Assembly (NCBI RefSeq): GCF_008065375.1
Contig: NZ_VJYI01000012.1
Coordinates: forward strand, 244,356 to 308,355
Direction of reading: 5' to 3'
Length of the DNA: 64,000 nt
Source of the DNA: Nonomuraea sp. SYSU D8015
GTDB lineage: Bacteria; Actinomycetota; Actinomycetes; Streptosporangiales; Streptosporangiaceae
How positions within the stretch are numbered: position 1 is the first letter of the stretch; each line of letters begins with the position of its first letter. Shown piece by piece: positions 19,414 to 28,546 of this stretch. The notes beneath the pieces were generated by a model. The model did no database searches, was not told the DNA's origin, and saw nothing but the letters and a program-made list of their open reading frames with translations. A program made the position numbers and the translations under genes.

Positions 19414-21177
19414 GTGGCAGCTCGCGATGATGCTGAGGCTCGAGCCGCGCAGCGCGAACGGGAGGTCGCTGATCTTTCAACACAGGTCTCCTTCCTCCAG
19501 GAGGAGATCACCGCGCTGAGGCGGAAGCTGGCCGAGTCACCCCGTCAGGCCAGGGTCCTCGAAGAGCGTCTCCATGAGGCACAGGCGAACCTCGCGGCCG
19601 TGACCGGCCAGAACGAGCGCCTGGTGGCAACACTCAAGGAGGCCAGGGACCAGATCGTCGCTCTCAAGGAGGAGGTCGACCGGCTGGCGCAGCCGCCATC
19701 CGGCTTCGGCACCTTCCTCGAGGCCAGAGAAGACGGCACGATCGAGGTGTTCACCGGCGGCCGCAAGCTCCGGGTGAACGTCAGCCCTGCCGTCGACATC
19801 GACTCGCTGCGGCGTGGCCAGGAGGTCATGCTCAACGAGGCGCTCAACGTGGTCGAAGCACTCGGCTACGAAGAGGTCGGCGAGATCGTGATGCTCAAAG
19901 AACTGCTCGACGAGGGCAAGCGGGCCCTGGTCATCTCGCACGCCGACGAAGAACGCGTCGTGCGGTTGGCCGAGTCGCTGATCGGCCAGCCCATCAGGGC
20001 CGGCGACTCGCTCCTGCTCGAACCTCGCTCCGGCTACGTCTACGAGCGCATACCCAAGTCCGAAGTCGAAGAGCTCGTCCTCGAAGAGGTCCCCGACATC
20101 TCCTACGAGGAGATCGGCGGCCTCATGCGGCAGATCGAGCAGATCAGGGATGCCATCGAGCTGCCCTACCTGCACGCCGACCTGTTCAAGGAACACAAGC
20201 TGCGGCCCCCCAAGGGCGTGCTGCTGTACGGCCCGCCCGGCTGCGGGAAGACGCTCATCGCCAAGGCCGTCGCCAACTCCCTGGCCAAGCAGGTCGCGGA
20301 GAAGACCGGCCAGTCCGGCAAGAGCTTCTTCCTCAACATCAAGGGCCCCGAGCTCCTCAACAAGTACGTCGGCGAGACCGAGCGGCACATCCGCCTGGTC
20401 TTCCAGCGGGCCCGTGAGAAGGCCTCCGAAGGCACCCCGGTGATCGTGTTCTTCGACGAGATGGACTCGATCTTCCGCACCCGCGGCTCCGGCGTGTCCT
20501 CCGACGTCGAGAACACCATCGTCCCCCAGCTGCTGTCGGAGATCGACGGCGTCGAGGGGCTGGAGAACGTCATCGTCATCGGCGCCTCCAACCGCGAAGA
20601 CATGATCGACCCCGCGATCCTGCGGCCCGGCCGCCTGGACGTCAAGATCAAGATCGAGCGGCCGGACGCCGAGGCGGCGAAGGACATCTTCTCCAAGTAC
20701 CTGCTCCCCGACCTGCCGCTCCACCCCGACGACCTGGCGGAGCACGGCGGCTCCCGTGAGGCCACCATCCAGGGCATGATCCAGAGCACGGTCGAGCGGA
20801 TGTACACCGAGAGCGAGGAAAACCGCTTCCTCGAGGTGACCTACGCCAACGGCGACAAGGAAGTCCTCTACTTCAAGGACTTCAACTCCGGTGCGATGAT
20901 CCAGAACATCGTCGACCGGGGCAAGAAGATGGCCATCAAGCAGTTCCTCGAGACCGGGCAGAAGGGCCTGCGGGTGCAACACCTGCTCACGGCCTGCGTG
21001 GACGAGTTCTCCGAGAACGAGGACCTGCCCAACACCACCAACCCCGACGACTGGGCCCGCATCTCCGGCAAGAAGGGCGAGCGGATCGTCTACATCCGCA
21101 CGCTCGTCTCCGGCAAGCAGGGCACCGAGGCCGGCCGTTCGATCGACACCGTCGCCAACACCGGCCAATACCTGTAA
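19414..21177 (+). CDS. arc: Proteasome-associated AAA ATPase (ARC/Mpa)
   Basis: 587-residue hexameric ATPase that recognises pupylated proteins, unfolds them and feeds them to the 20S core. Residues about 10-75 form the Pup-binding coiled coil. Two OB-fold domains follow (about 85-215). The AAA module has GPPGCGKT (Walker A), VIVFFDEMDSIF (Walker B) and the second-region-of-homology arginines near AILRPGRLD. The C-terminus is GQYL, the penultimate-Tyr gate-opening motif that docks on PrcA. Start GTG 19414 has an excellent AAGGAGGTG site. A strong terminator follows directly. Confidence 0.97.
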   Translation: MAARDDAEARAAQREREVADLSTQVSFLQEEITALRRKLAESPRQARVLEERLHEAQANLAAVTGQNERLVATLKEARDQIVALKEEVDRLAQPPSGFGTFLEAREDGTIEVFTGGRKLRVNVSPAVDIDSLRRGQEVMLNEALNVVEALGYEEVGEIVMLKELLDEGKRALVISHADEERVVRLAESLIGQPIRAGDSLLLEPRSGYVYERIPKSEVEELVLEEVPDISYEEIGGLMRQIEQIRDAIELPYLHADLFKEHKLRPPKGVLLYGPPGCGKTLIAKAVANSLAKQVAEKTGQSGKSFFLNIKGPELLNKYVGETERHIRLVFQRAREKASEGTPVIVFFDEMDSIFRTRGSGVSSDVENTIVPQLLSEIDGVEGLENVIVIGASNREDMIDPAILRPGRLDVKIKIERPDAEAAKDIFSKYLLPDLPLHPDDLAEHGGSREATIQGMIQSTVERMYTESEENRFLEVTYANGDKEVLYFKDFNSGAMIQNIVDRGKKMAIKQFLETGQKGLRVQHLLTACVDEFSENEDLPNTTNPDDWARISGKKGERIVYIRTLVSGKQGTEAGRSIDTVANTGQYL

Positions 21178-21186
21178 CAACCACCC

Positions 21187-21220
21187 GAAAGCGGGAGGGC
21201 CGGGCGGCCCTCCCGCTTTC
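21187..21220 (+). terminator. Strong terminator after arc
   Basis: A perfect 15-bp stem (21187-21201 with 21206-21220) closed by the loop GGGC, 10 bp after the arc stop codon. The right arm ends in CTTTC. It should separate arc from hypF. Confidence 0.88.
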
Positions 21221-21531
21221 GCCGTCTCCCGCCCCTCACTCATCGAGAGCGATCTTCGGGTGCAACCGCCGGCCATACCCGGCATCCGGCGCTCGCCGTC
21301 CATCTCCTCCGACACCGAATACGCCCTGCGCCGGCCCGGCCACGCGATCACGCAGACGCTCTTCCGAGCTGAGGATCACTTCTGGCTGCGAAACCGGCGG
21401 CGGCCAAGGGGCATGACGCGCCGGACTTCGGAGCCGAGGAGACGATCAGGCGGAAAGGACGCACCCGGACACGCGGCCGCGACACGGCCGATACGCATGC
21501 GCGCCCCGCCGATCCGGCGCACACTGGCCCT
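21221..21531. other. Spacer upstream of hypF
   Basis: About 310 bp in which I see no gene, repeat or clear promoter. Base composition is only slightly below that of the flanking genes. Confidence 0.35.
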
Positions 21532-23835
21532 GTGACCACGCTCAAACGAGTGGACGTGCACGTCGAAGGCATCGTCCAAGGCGTCGGCTTCCGGCCCTTC
21601 GTCCACTCCCTCGCCAACCGGCTCGGCCTCGCCGGACGGGTGCGCAACGACGTCAACGGTGTTTTCATCGAGATCGAAGGCGCCTGCGCCGGAGTCGAGG
21701 AGTTCCTGACCGCCCTCGAACGCGACGCGCCCGCCCTGTCCGCGATCGAAAGGGTCACGGTCGTCCGCGGCGAGCCCGCCGGCCACCGCGAGTTCACCAT
21801 CGCCGCCAGCGACCCCTGCGGGCCGCGCCGCGCCCCCGTCCCCGCCGACACCGCCACCTGCGACGACTGCCTGCGCGAGCTGGCCGACCCGGCCGACCGC
21901 CGCCACCGCTACCCGTTCATCAGCTGCGCCGCCTGCGGCCCCCGCTTCACCATCGTCCGCGACGCACCCCGCGACCGCCTCCTGACCACCATGGCCGGCT
22001 TCGCCATGTGCCCCGCCTGCGACGCCGAATACCACGACCCCGGCGACCGCCGCTTCCGCGCCCCTGCCATCTGCTGCCCCGCCTGCGGGCCCCGGCTGCG
22101 GCTGCTCGACGCCCGCGGCGCCGAACTGAGCGACGACCCCGTCGCCGGCGCGGCCGCCCTCCTGCGGGCCGGCCGCGTCGTCGCCGTCAAAGGACTCGGC
22201 GGCTTCCACCTCGCCGTGCCGGCCGCGTGCGAGCACGCCGCCGCCACGCTGCGGGGCCGCAAGCACCGCGAGGACGAACCCTTCGCCGTCATGGCCGCCG
22301 ACCTCGCCCAGGCCCGGCGGCTCTGCGACGTCGACGCCGCCGCGGAGGGCCTGCTCACCAGCCGCGCCCGGCCCATCGTGCTGCTGCCCCTACTGCCCGG
22401 CGCCCCGGTCGCCGCCGCCGTCGCGCCCGGCCACCGCCGGAGCGGCGAACGCTCAGGCCCGAGAGCGGTAGCTTGCGTGACCGTTCAACGCCGCCTCGGC
22501 CTGATGCTGCCGTACACGCCGCTGCACCACCTCCTGCTCGCCGAACTCGGCGAACCCCTGGCGCTGGCCCGCGGCGCCGTCTCCGGCGAGCCCATCGCGT
22601 ACGAGGACGCCGACGCCCTCACCCGCCTGAGCGGCATCGCCGACGCCTTCCTCACCCACGACCGCGCCATCCACGTCCGCACCGACGACTCCGTCGTCCG
22701 GCCCATGGCCGACGAGGTCACCGTGCTGCGCCGGGCCCGCGGCTACGCCCCCGAGCCCCTGCCGCTGCGCCGGCCCGCGCCCCGCCCCGTGCTCGCCTGC
22801 GGCGCCCAGCTCAAGAGCACCTTCTGCCTCGCCCGGGGGCAGCGCGCCTTCGTCTCCCACCCCTTCGGCGACCTCGACGACCACGACACCCTCCGCGCGT
22901 TCGCCGACGGCATCGACCACTACTGCCGCCTGCTCGGTCTCCGGCCCGAGATCGTCGCCCACGACCCGCACCCCGGATACCTGTCCACCGGGCACGCCCT
23001 GGAGATCCCCGGCGTCGAACACGTCGCCGTCCAGCACCACCACGCCCACATCGCCTCCTGCCTCGCCGACAACGGCGACCCCGGACCCGTCATCGGCGTC
23101 GCCTTCGACGGTCTCGGTCACGGCACCGACGGCACCCTCTGGGGCGGCGAGTTCCTCCGCGCCGATCTCACCGGCTACGAACGCCTCGGCCGCCTCGCCC
23201 CCGTCCCCATGCCCGGCGGCGCCGCCGCCGTCCGGCAGCCGTGGCGCATGGCCGCCGCCTACCTCCGCCACGACCACCCCGGCCTCGACGTGGCCCGCCG
23301 CCACGCGGGCCGCTGGGCCGACGTGCTCGCCCTCTCCGGCGCGCCCCTCACCTCCAGCGCCGCCCGCCTCTTCGACGCCGTCTCCGCCCTGCTCGGCGTC
23401 CGCGAGGCCGCCACGTGCGACGGGCAGGCCGCCGTCGAGCTCGAACAGCACGCCGACCCCGCCGAACCCGGCGCCTACCACGCCCGCGTCACGCCCGGCG
23501 ACCTGCTCGCCGTCGAAGGCGCCGACCTCGTCCACGCCGCCGCCGAGGACCTGGCCGCAGGCGTGCCCACACCCGTCATCGCGGGCCGCTTCCACAACGG
23601 CGCCGCCGACGCCGTCGCCCGCGCCTGCGCGGCCCTCAGGGACGCCACTGGCCTGTCCTCGGTCGCCCTGTCCGGCGGCGTCTTCCAGAACGCGCTGCTC
23701 CTGGAACGCACCGTGGAGCGGCTGCGGGAGGCCGGGTTCCGAGTGCTCCGGCACGTCCGCGTGCCGCCCCACGACGGCGGCCTCAGCCTCGGCCAGGCCG
23801 CCGTTGCCGTCGCCGTCGCCCGCGCCCGCCCCTGA
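21532..23835 (+). CDS. hypF: Carbamoyltransferase HypF ([NiFe]-hydrogenase maturation)
   Basis: 767 residues. Converts carbamoyl phosphate and ATP into carbamoyl-AMP and passes the carbamoyl group to HypE for cyanide ligand synthesis. Domains in order: acylphosphatase (VQGVGFRPFVH, about 12-23), two Cys4 zinc-finger pairs (CDDCLREL, CAACGPRF, CPACDAEY, CPACGPRL), a YrdC-like domain (VVAVKGLGGFHLA), and a Kae1-like C-terminal domain (HHHAHIASCLADN, FDGLGHGTDG). About 17-18 extra residues lie between VAPG and LMLPYTPLHH (bases about 22431-22493). No other hyp or hydrogenase gene is in the window. Start GTG 21532. Confidence 0.93.
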   Translation: MTTLKRVDVHVEGIVQGVGFRPFVHSLANRLGLAGRVRNDVNGVFIEIEGACAGVEEFLTALERDAPALSAIERVTVVRGEPAGHREFTIAASDPCGPRRAPVPADTATCDDCLRELADPADRRHRYPFISCAACGPRFTIVRDAPRDRLLTTMAGFAMCPACDAEYHDPGDRRFRAPAICCPACGPRLRLLDARGAELSDDPVAGAAALLRAGRVVAVKGLGGFHLAVPAACEHAAATLRGRKHREDEPFAVMAADLAQARRLCDVDAAAEGLLTSRARPIVLLPLLPGAPVAAAVAPGHRRSGERSGPRAVACVTVQRRLGLMLPYTPLHHLLLAELGEPLALARGAVSGEPIAYEDADALTRLSGIADAFLTHDRAIHVRTDDSVVRPMADEVTVLRRARGYAPEPLPLRRPAPRPVLACGAQLKSTFCLARGQRAFVSHPFGDLDDHDTLRAFADGIDHYCRLLGLRPEIVAHDPHPGYLSTGHALEIPGVEHVAVQHHHAHIASCLADNGDPGPVIGVAFDGLGHGTDGTLWGGEFLRADLTGYERLGRLAPVPMPGGAAAVRQPWRMAAAYLRHDHPGLDVARRHAGRWADVLALSGAPLTSSAARLFDAVSALLGVREAATCDGQAAVELEQHADPAEPGAYHARVTPGDLLAVEGADLVHAAAEDLAAGVPTPVIAGRFHNGAADAVARACAALRDATGLSSVALSGGVFQNALLLERTVERLREAGFRVLRHVRVPPHDGGLSLGQAAVAVAVARARP

Positions 23836-23943
23836 CGGCCCTCCCTCACGGCCCGCCCGCAGTGCGCCTCACCGCCGCGCGCGCCCGGCCGCCGGCGCAT
23901 GGCGCAGCGGCGCGAGGTCCGGACGGCTCCTAGCATGGCGATC

Positions 23944-24975
23944 ATGGAATACCTCAACCCCGGCCGCGCCCCCTACACGGCCCAGGACCGCGCGCTCATC
24001 GGAACCGAACACGCCCGCCAGGCCCGCGCCCACTTCCGCGCGCACCCCGCCTACCGGCCGACGCCCGTCCACACCCTGCCCGGCCTGGCGGGGACGCGCG
24101 CCGTGCACGTCAAGGACGAGAGCGGCCGCATGGGCCTGGGCAGCTTCAAAGCCCTCGGCGGCGCGTACGCCGTGCACCTGCTCGCCCGGCGTGACGGCCC
24201 CGGCGTCACGTTCGTGTGCGCCAGCGCCGGCAACCACGGCATCTCCGTCGCCGCCGGTGCACGCGAAGCCGGCGCCGCCTGCGTCGTCTACCTCAGCCAC
24301 GACGTGCCCGAGGCGTTCGCCCGGCGGCTGCGCGGGCTGGGCGCCGAAGTGCGGCGCGACGGCGGCGACTACGAGGCCGCGATGGCCGCCGCGGAGCAGG
24401 CCGCGCGGGAGCCCGGCCGGCGCCTGGTCGCCGACAGCTCCTGGGAGGGCTACACGGACGTCCCGCTGGAGGTGATGCGCGGCTACACCCTCCTGTTCGA
24501 CGAAGTCGCCGAGAGCGCCCTGGAGGCGCCCACGCACGTGTTCGTGCAGGCCGGCGTCGGCGGGCTGGCCGCCGCGGCCGCAGGATACGTACGCGACCGC
24601 TGGGGCGAGCAGCCGAAGATCGTCGTCGTCGAGCCGGAAGGCGCCCCCTGCCTGATCGAAAGCGCCCGCGCCGGCCGCCCCGTCCGCGTCCAGGGCTCCC
24701 GCACCACTCTCGGCAGGCTCGACTGCCGCGAGCCCTCGCTGATCGCCCACCGCCTCCTGAGCCACCTCGCCGACCTGTACACGACCATCACCGACGACCA
24801 GGCGGCCGACGCCGCCCGCCTGCTCGCCGGCCACGGCGTCGCCCTGTCCGACTGCGGCGCCGCCGGAGCCGCCGGCCTGCTCGCCCTCACCGACGGCACC
24901 CGCGCCGCGATCGGCCTCGACGACACCTCGCGCGTGTTGCTGCTGGGAACGGAGGGACCAGTGGAACCGAAGTGA
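23944..24975 (+). CDS. PLP-dependent diaminopropionate ammonia-lyase-like enzyme
   Basis: 343 residues, fold type II PLP enzyme. K69 in GLGSFKALGGAYAV is the Schiff-base lysine, CASAGNHG binds the phosphate, and GVGGLAAA is the second Gly-rich loop. KDESGRMGLGSFKALGG closely matches diaminopropionate ammonia-lyase (YgeX type), which makes pyruvate and ammonia from 2,3-diaminopropionate. Threonine/serine dehydratase activity is the alternative. Shorter than E. coli YgeX (about 400). TAGCAT at 23931-23936 lies 7 nt before ATG 23944, so I take that start (leaderless) over ATG 23935. Confidence 0.82.
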   Translation: MEYLNPGRAPYTAQDRALIGTEHARQARAHFRAHPAYRPTPVHTLPGLAGTRAVHVKDESGRMGLGSFKALGGAYAVHLLARRDGPGVTFVCASAGNHGISVAAGAREAGAACVVYLSHDVPEAFARRLRGLGAEVRRDGGDYEAAMAAAEQAAREPGRRLVADSSWEGYTDVPLEVMRGYTLLFDEVAESALEAPTHVFVQAGVGGLAAAAAGYVRDRWGEQPKIVVVEPEGAPCLIESARAGRPVRVQGSRTTLGRLDCREPSLIAHRLLSHLADLYTTITDDQAADAARLLAGHGVALSDCGAAGAAGLLALTDGTRAAIGLDDTSRVLLLGTEGPVEPK

Positions 24976-24996
24976 TGCACGTGACGTCAAAGGGGC

Positions 24997-26139
24997 GTGC
25001 ATCGTCCCAACCGGCCGAAACATGCTCGGGAGGACGGCCGGTTGGCCGAACTCGACCTCCTGCGATTCCTCGCCGCGCTCGCCGTCGTCGCCTTCCACTA
25101 TCTGGTCGCGTACGCGTCCGTGTGGGGCGACCGCCCCGCCGAGCTGTTCCCGGCACTGGCGCCCCTCGCCGGGCTCGGCATCCTGGGTGTGGAGCTGTTC
25201 TTCATCATCAGCGGGTTCGTCATCCTCATGACCGTCTGGGGCCGCGGGCTCGGCGCGTTCGCCAGGTCCCGCTTCGTCCGCCTCTACCCCGCCTACTGGC
25301 TCAGCCTCGGCGCCGTCGCCGCACTCTACGGACTCACCGGCGTCAAAGTGCTCGACCCAAAACTTTCACCAGGCGAATACCTGCTGAACGCCACCATGTT
25401 CCAGCGGCTGTTCAAGGTCACCGACGCCAGCGGCGTCTACTGGTCGCTGTGGGCAGAGCTCCGCTTCTACCTGCTCATGGCCATCCTCGTGATCGTCGGC
25501 GTCACGTACGGCCGCGTGCTCGCCTTCGCCGGCGTCTGGCTGGCCGCCGCCCTGGCCGTCAAGTTGCTCCGGAACGCCGAGCTGTTCGACAACCCCGTCG
25601 TCACCGAGATCGTCATGCCCGACTACGCCCCGTACTTCGTCGCCGGCATGGGTCTCTACCTCATCCACAAACACGGCAACGCCTGGCTGCCCTGGCTCTA
25701 CGTCGCCGCCGGCTACGGCATGTCCATCGACTCCGCGCTCGCCCGCGTCCACCGGCGCATCGACGCCGCCGGGTTCAAGAACATGCCCGTCACCGACCTC
25801 AGCGTCGTCATCACCATCACCGTGATCTTCGCCCTCATGGCGCTCGCCGCGATCGGGATCCTCCGCCTCAAACCCTCCAGGACGCTCACCGCGCTCGGCG
25901 GCATCACCTACCCGCTTTACCTGTTCCATGGCCTCGTCGCGGCCCTCCTCATCCCCGCACTCACCGGCCACCTGCCGCCCTGGGCCACCGCCGTCACCAC
26001 CACTCTCGCGGCGATCCTCCTGTCGTATCTGGTGTACGCCTTTGCCGAACGCCCCATCCAGCGGATACTCAAGCCGCGCAGACCGGCACAAACCCCAACA
26101 GCTCCCGCCGTACAGGTGGAAAAGGCGTCGGTGCCATAA
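24997..26139 (+). CDS. Acyltransferase-3 family membrane protein
   Basis: About 380 residues with roughly ten membrane helices. The N-terminal LAELDLLRFLAALAVVAFHY carries the catalytic-type histidine of the acyltransferase-3 (OafA/NodX) family, followed by ELFFIISGFVI and RFVRLYPAYWLSL, both diagnostic. Members O-acylate cell-surface sugars, glycolipids or secondary metabolites. The C-terminus is a short Pro-rich cytoplasmic tail. GGGGC stands before GTG 24997, 21 bp after the PLP enzyme's stop, so the two may be co-transcribed. Acceptor unknown. Confidence 0.87.
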   Translation: MHRPNRPKHAREDGRLAELDLLRFLAALAVVAFHYLVAYASVWGDRPAELFPALAPLAGLGILGVELFFIISGFVILMTVWGRGLGAFARSRFVRLYPAYWLSLGAVAALYGLTGVKVLDPKLSPGEYLLNATMFQRLFKVTDASGVYWSLWAELRFYLLMAILVIVGVTYGRVLAFAGVWLAAALAVKLLRNAELFDNPVVTEIVMPDYAPYFVAGMGLYLIHKHGNAWLPWLYVAAGYGMSIDSALARVHRRIDAAGFKNMPVTDLSVVITITVIFALMALAAIGILRLKPSRTLTALGGITYPLYLFHGLVAALLIPALTGHLPPWATAVTTTLAAILLSYLVYAFAERPIQRILKPRRPAQTPTAPAVQVEKASVP

Positions 26140-26225
26140 CCTTGTGGCCTTGGGGCACTGTGAAGGGCATAGGCTCGGGCATATAAACGGCGGATAGACA
26201 GATCCGGACGAACAGAGGGTGTTGC

Positions 26226-27740
26226 ATGACGGTGCGTCGGGTGATGGGCATCGAGACCGAGTACGGCATCTCCGTACCCGGCCAGCCAGGCGCCAACGCG
26301 ATGGTGACCTCCTCACAGGTCGTGAACGCCTACCTGGCCGCCTCGGCGGCCCGCGCGCGCAGGGCACGCTGGGACTTCGAAGAGGAAAACCCGCTACGCG
26401 ACGCGCGCGGCTTCGACCTCGCCCGCGAGGTCGCCGACCCCACCCAGCTCACCGACGAAGACCTCGGGCTGGCCAACGTCATCCTCACCAACGGCGCCCG
26501 GCTCTACGTCGACCACGCCCACCCCGAATACTCCTCGCCCGAATGCACCAACCCCCGGGCCGCGGTCATCTGGGACAAGGCCGGCGAACGCGTCATGTAC
26601 GACGCCGCCACCCGCGCCTCCGCCATCCCCTCCAACGCGCCCATCCAGCTCTACAAGAACAACACCGACGCCAAAGGCGCCTCCTACGGCTGCCACGAGA
26701 ACTACCTCATGCGGCGCGCCACCCCCTTCGCCGACATCGTCCGCCACCTCACCCCCTTCTTCGTCTCCCGCCAGGTCGTCGTCGGCGCCGGCAAGGTCGG
26801 CATCGGCCAGGACTCCCGCGGCGAAGGCTTCCAGATCAGCCAGCGCGCCGACTTCTTCGAAGTCGAAGTCGGCCTCGAGACCACGCTCAAGCGGCCCATC
26901 ATCAACACCCGCGACGAGCCCCACGCCGACCCCGAGAAATACCGGCGCCTCCACGTGATCATCGGCGACGCCAACATGTCCGAGATCTCCACCTACCTCA
27001 AGCTCGGCTCCACCGCGCTCGTGCTGGCGATGATCGAAGACGGCTTCCTCACCCGCGACCTCGCCGTCGAAAGCCCCGTCCAGGCGCTCAGGGCCGTCTC
27101 ACACGACCCCAGCTGCCGCTACGAGATCCCCATGCGCGACGGGCGCAAGCTCACCGCCATCCAGCTCCAGATGGAATACCTCGAACAAGCGAGAAAGTAC
27201 GTCGAAGAGCGCGGCACCGCCCACGACGAGATGAACAAAGACATCCTCGACCGCTGGGAATCCGTCCTCACCCGCCTCGCCGAAGACCCCATGCAGCTCT
27301 CCCGCGAGCTCGACTGGGTCGCCAAACTCGAACTCCTCGAGGGCTACCGCAGCCGCGACGGCCTCGCCTGGTCCCACCCCAGGCTCCAGCTCGTCGACCT
27401 CCAATACTCCGACATCCGGCCCGACCGCGGCCTCTACAACCGGCTCGTCGCCCGCGGCCGCATGCAACGCCTCGTCACCGAGGAAGAAGTCCAGCGCGCC
27501 GTCGAAAACCCGCCCACCGACACCCGCGCCTACTTCCGCGGCCGATGCCTGCGCCAATACAGCGAATCCGTCGCCGCCGCCTCCTGGGACTCCGTCATCT
27601 TCGACATCCCCGGACGCGAATCCCTCCAGCGCGTGCCCACCCTCGAACCACTGCGCGGCACCAAGGCCCACGTCGGCGAACTCTTCGACCGCTGCCGCAC
27701 CGCCGCCGACCTCGTCGCCGCCCTCACCGGCGGAGACTGA
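26226..27740 (+). CDS. dop: Pup deamidase/depupylase Dop
   Basis: 504 residues of the glutamine-synthetase-like Pup enzyme family. Deamidates the C-terminal Gln of Pup to Glu and also removes Pup from substrates. GIETEYG (E10, E12) contributes metal/ATP binding. NGARLYVDHAHPEY contains D96, the equivalent of the essential Asp95 of the mycobacterial enzyme. The insertion at about residues 40-75 is the Dop loop, which PafA lacks (compare the shorter PafA at 38358). NNTDAKGASYGCHENYL is the conserved ATP-site region. Located just before pup. Start ATG 26226 after a GAGGGTGTTGC leader. Confidence 0.96.
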   Translation: MTVRRVMGIETEYGISVPGQPGANAMVTSSQVVNAYLAASAARARRARWDFEEENPLRDARGFDLAREVADPTQLTDEDLGLANVILTNGARLYVDHAHPEYSSPECTNPRAAVIWDKAGERVMYDAATRASAIPSNAPIQLYKNNTDAKGASYGCHENYLMRRATPFADIVRHLTPFFVSRQVVVGAGKVGIGQDSRGEGFQISQRADFFEVEVGLETTLKRPIINTRDEPHADPEKYRRLHVIIGDANMSEISTYLKLGSTALVLAMIEDGFLTRDLAVESPVQALRAVSHDPSCRYEIPMRDGRKLTAIQLQMEYLEQARKYVEERGTAHDEMNKDILDRWESVLTRLAEDPMQLSRELDWVAKLELLEGYRSRDGLAWSHPRLQLVDLQYSDIRPDRGLYNRLVARGRMQRLVTEEEVQRAVENPPTDTRAYFRGRCLRQYSESVAAASWDSVIFDIPGRESLQRVPTLEPLRGTKAHVGELFDRCRTAADLVAALTGGD

Positions 27741-27752
27741 CCCGCTCCTTCC

Positions 27753-28157
27753 TCAGAGCAGGCCCACCCCCAGCGTCAGCGTGCCCACCGCCAGGCACAC
27801 CCCGCCCGCCACCGTCAGCCAGATCAGCCTGCTCGGCTTCGTGTCGCCCGGACGCACCACCGACAGGAAGAAACCCAGCGGCATCAGGATCGGCGCCGCC
27901 ACGATCAGCGTGCGCGTCAACGCCTTCACGCCCTCCGGCAGGCTCGCCTGGTCCACGTACAGCATCGCCACCAGGCTGAACAGGACCAGCACACCCGCAT
28001 GCGCGTGCCCGGCCCGCCACAGGCTCCTGCGGACCGGGTTGTCCAGGTAGCCGGGGACGTTCCGCATGAGGAACGACAGCAGCGTCACGCCGCCGAAGGC
28101 GACCAGCGGGACTGTGATGAGGAGCACACCTGCGGTGCTCAGGGACGAAGGGGACAT
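27753..28157 (-). CDS. Conserved four-helix membrane protein
   Basis: 134 residues with four predicted transmembrane helices (about 10-30, 50-67, 78-98 and 105-130). Between helices 1 and 2, NPVRRSLWRAGHAHAGVLVL contains His residues that could bind a ligand inside the membrane. The family is not named here with confidence and no catalytic motif is present. It is transcribed divergently from pup through a 148-bp gap and converges on dop with 12 bp between the stops. Confidence 0.75.
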   Translation of the reverse strand: MSPSSLSTAGVLLITVPLVAFGGVTLLSFLMRNVPGYLDNPVRRSLWRAGHAHAGVLVLFSLVAMLYVDQASLPEGVKALTRTLIVAAPILMPLGFFLSVVRPGDTKPSRLIWLTVAGGVCLAVGTLTLGVGLL

Positions 28158-28305
28158 CTCGGACCTCCTGGTGTGTAGGGCTTCATTGTTGGATAGGACA
28201 GCTATCTAGTCAACCCGACACAAGATCGACGGTCGATCGGCGCGAAATGTCGGCCGGTTCGGGGAAGATATGCCGTAGAGGCAGTCCCCCAAGTGGAGGT
28301 AGGAC
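28158..28305. promoter_or_regulatory. Divergent control region of the membrane protein and pup
   Basis: 148 bp, AT-richer around 28180-28215. GATAG-GACAG-CTATC (28192-28206) is a 5-5-5 inverted repeat that could be an operator. GGAGGTAGGAC precedes the pup ATG. No promoter hexamers were assigned with certainty. Confidence 0.35.
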
Positions 28306-28515
28306 ATGGCTACCAAGGACACCGGCGGTCAGAAGCAGACCGGGCGGCGCGAGACGGAGGTCGAGGAGACCGAGGCGTCAGCGGCGCCGGACGTCCAGGA
28401 GCGGCAGGAGAAGCTCACGGACGATGTCGATGCAATTCTGGACGAAATCGACGAAGTTCTCGAAGAGAACGCAGAGGAATTTGTCAGGTCGTATGTACAG
28501 AAAGGCGGACAGTAG
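28306..28515 (+). CDS. pup: Prokaryotic ubiquitin-like protein Pup (Gln form)
   Basis: 69 residues, the small disordered modifier that tags proteins for proteasomal degradation. It is rich in Glu, Asp and Gln, as expected. The helix that zips onto the Arc coiled coil is near residues 37-60 (LTDDVDAILDEIDEVLEENA). It ends in QKGGQ, so Dop must deamidate the last Gln before PafA can attach it to lysines. A GGAGG site lies 8 nt before the ATG. Positioned between dop and the endonuclease VII gene. Confidence 0.98.
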   Translation: MATKDTGGQKQTGRRETEVEETEASAAPDVQERQEKLTDDVDAILDEIDEVLEENAEEFVRSYVQKGGQ

Positions 28516-28546
28516 GGGATAAATCGGACATCTAGAGAAAGGGGGA

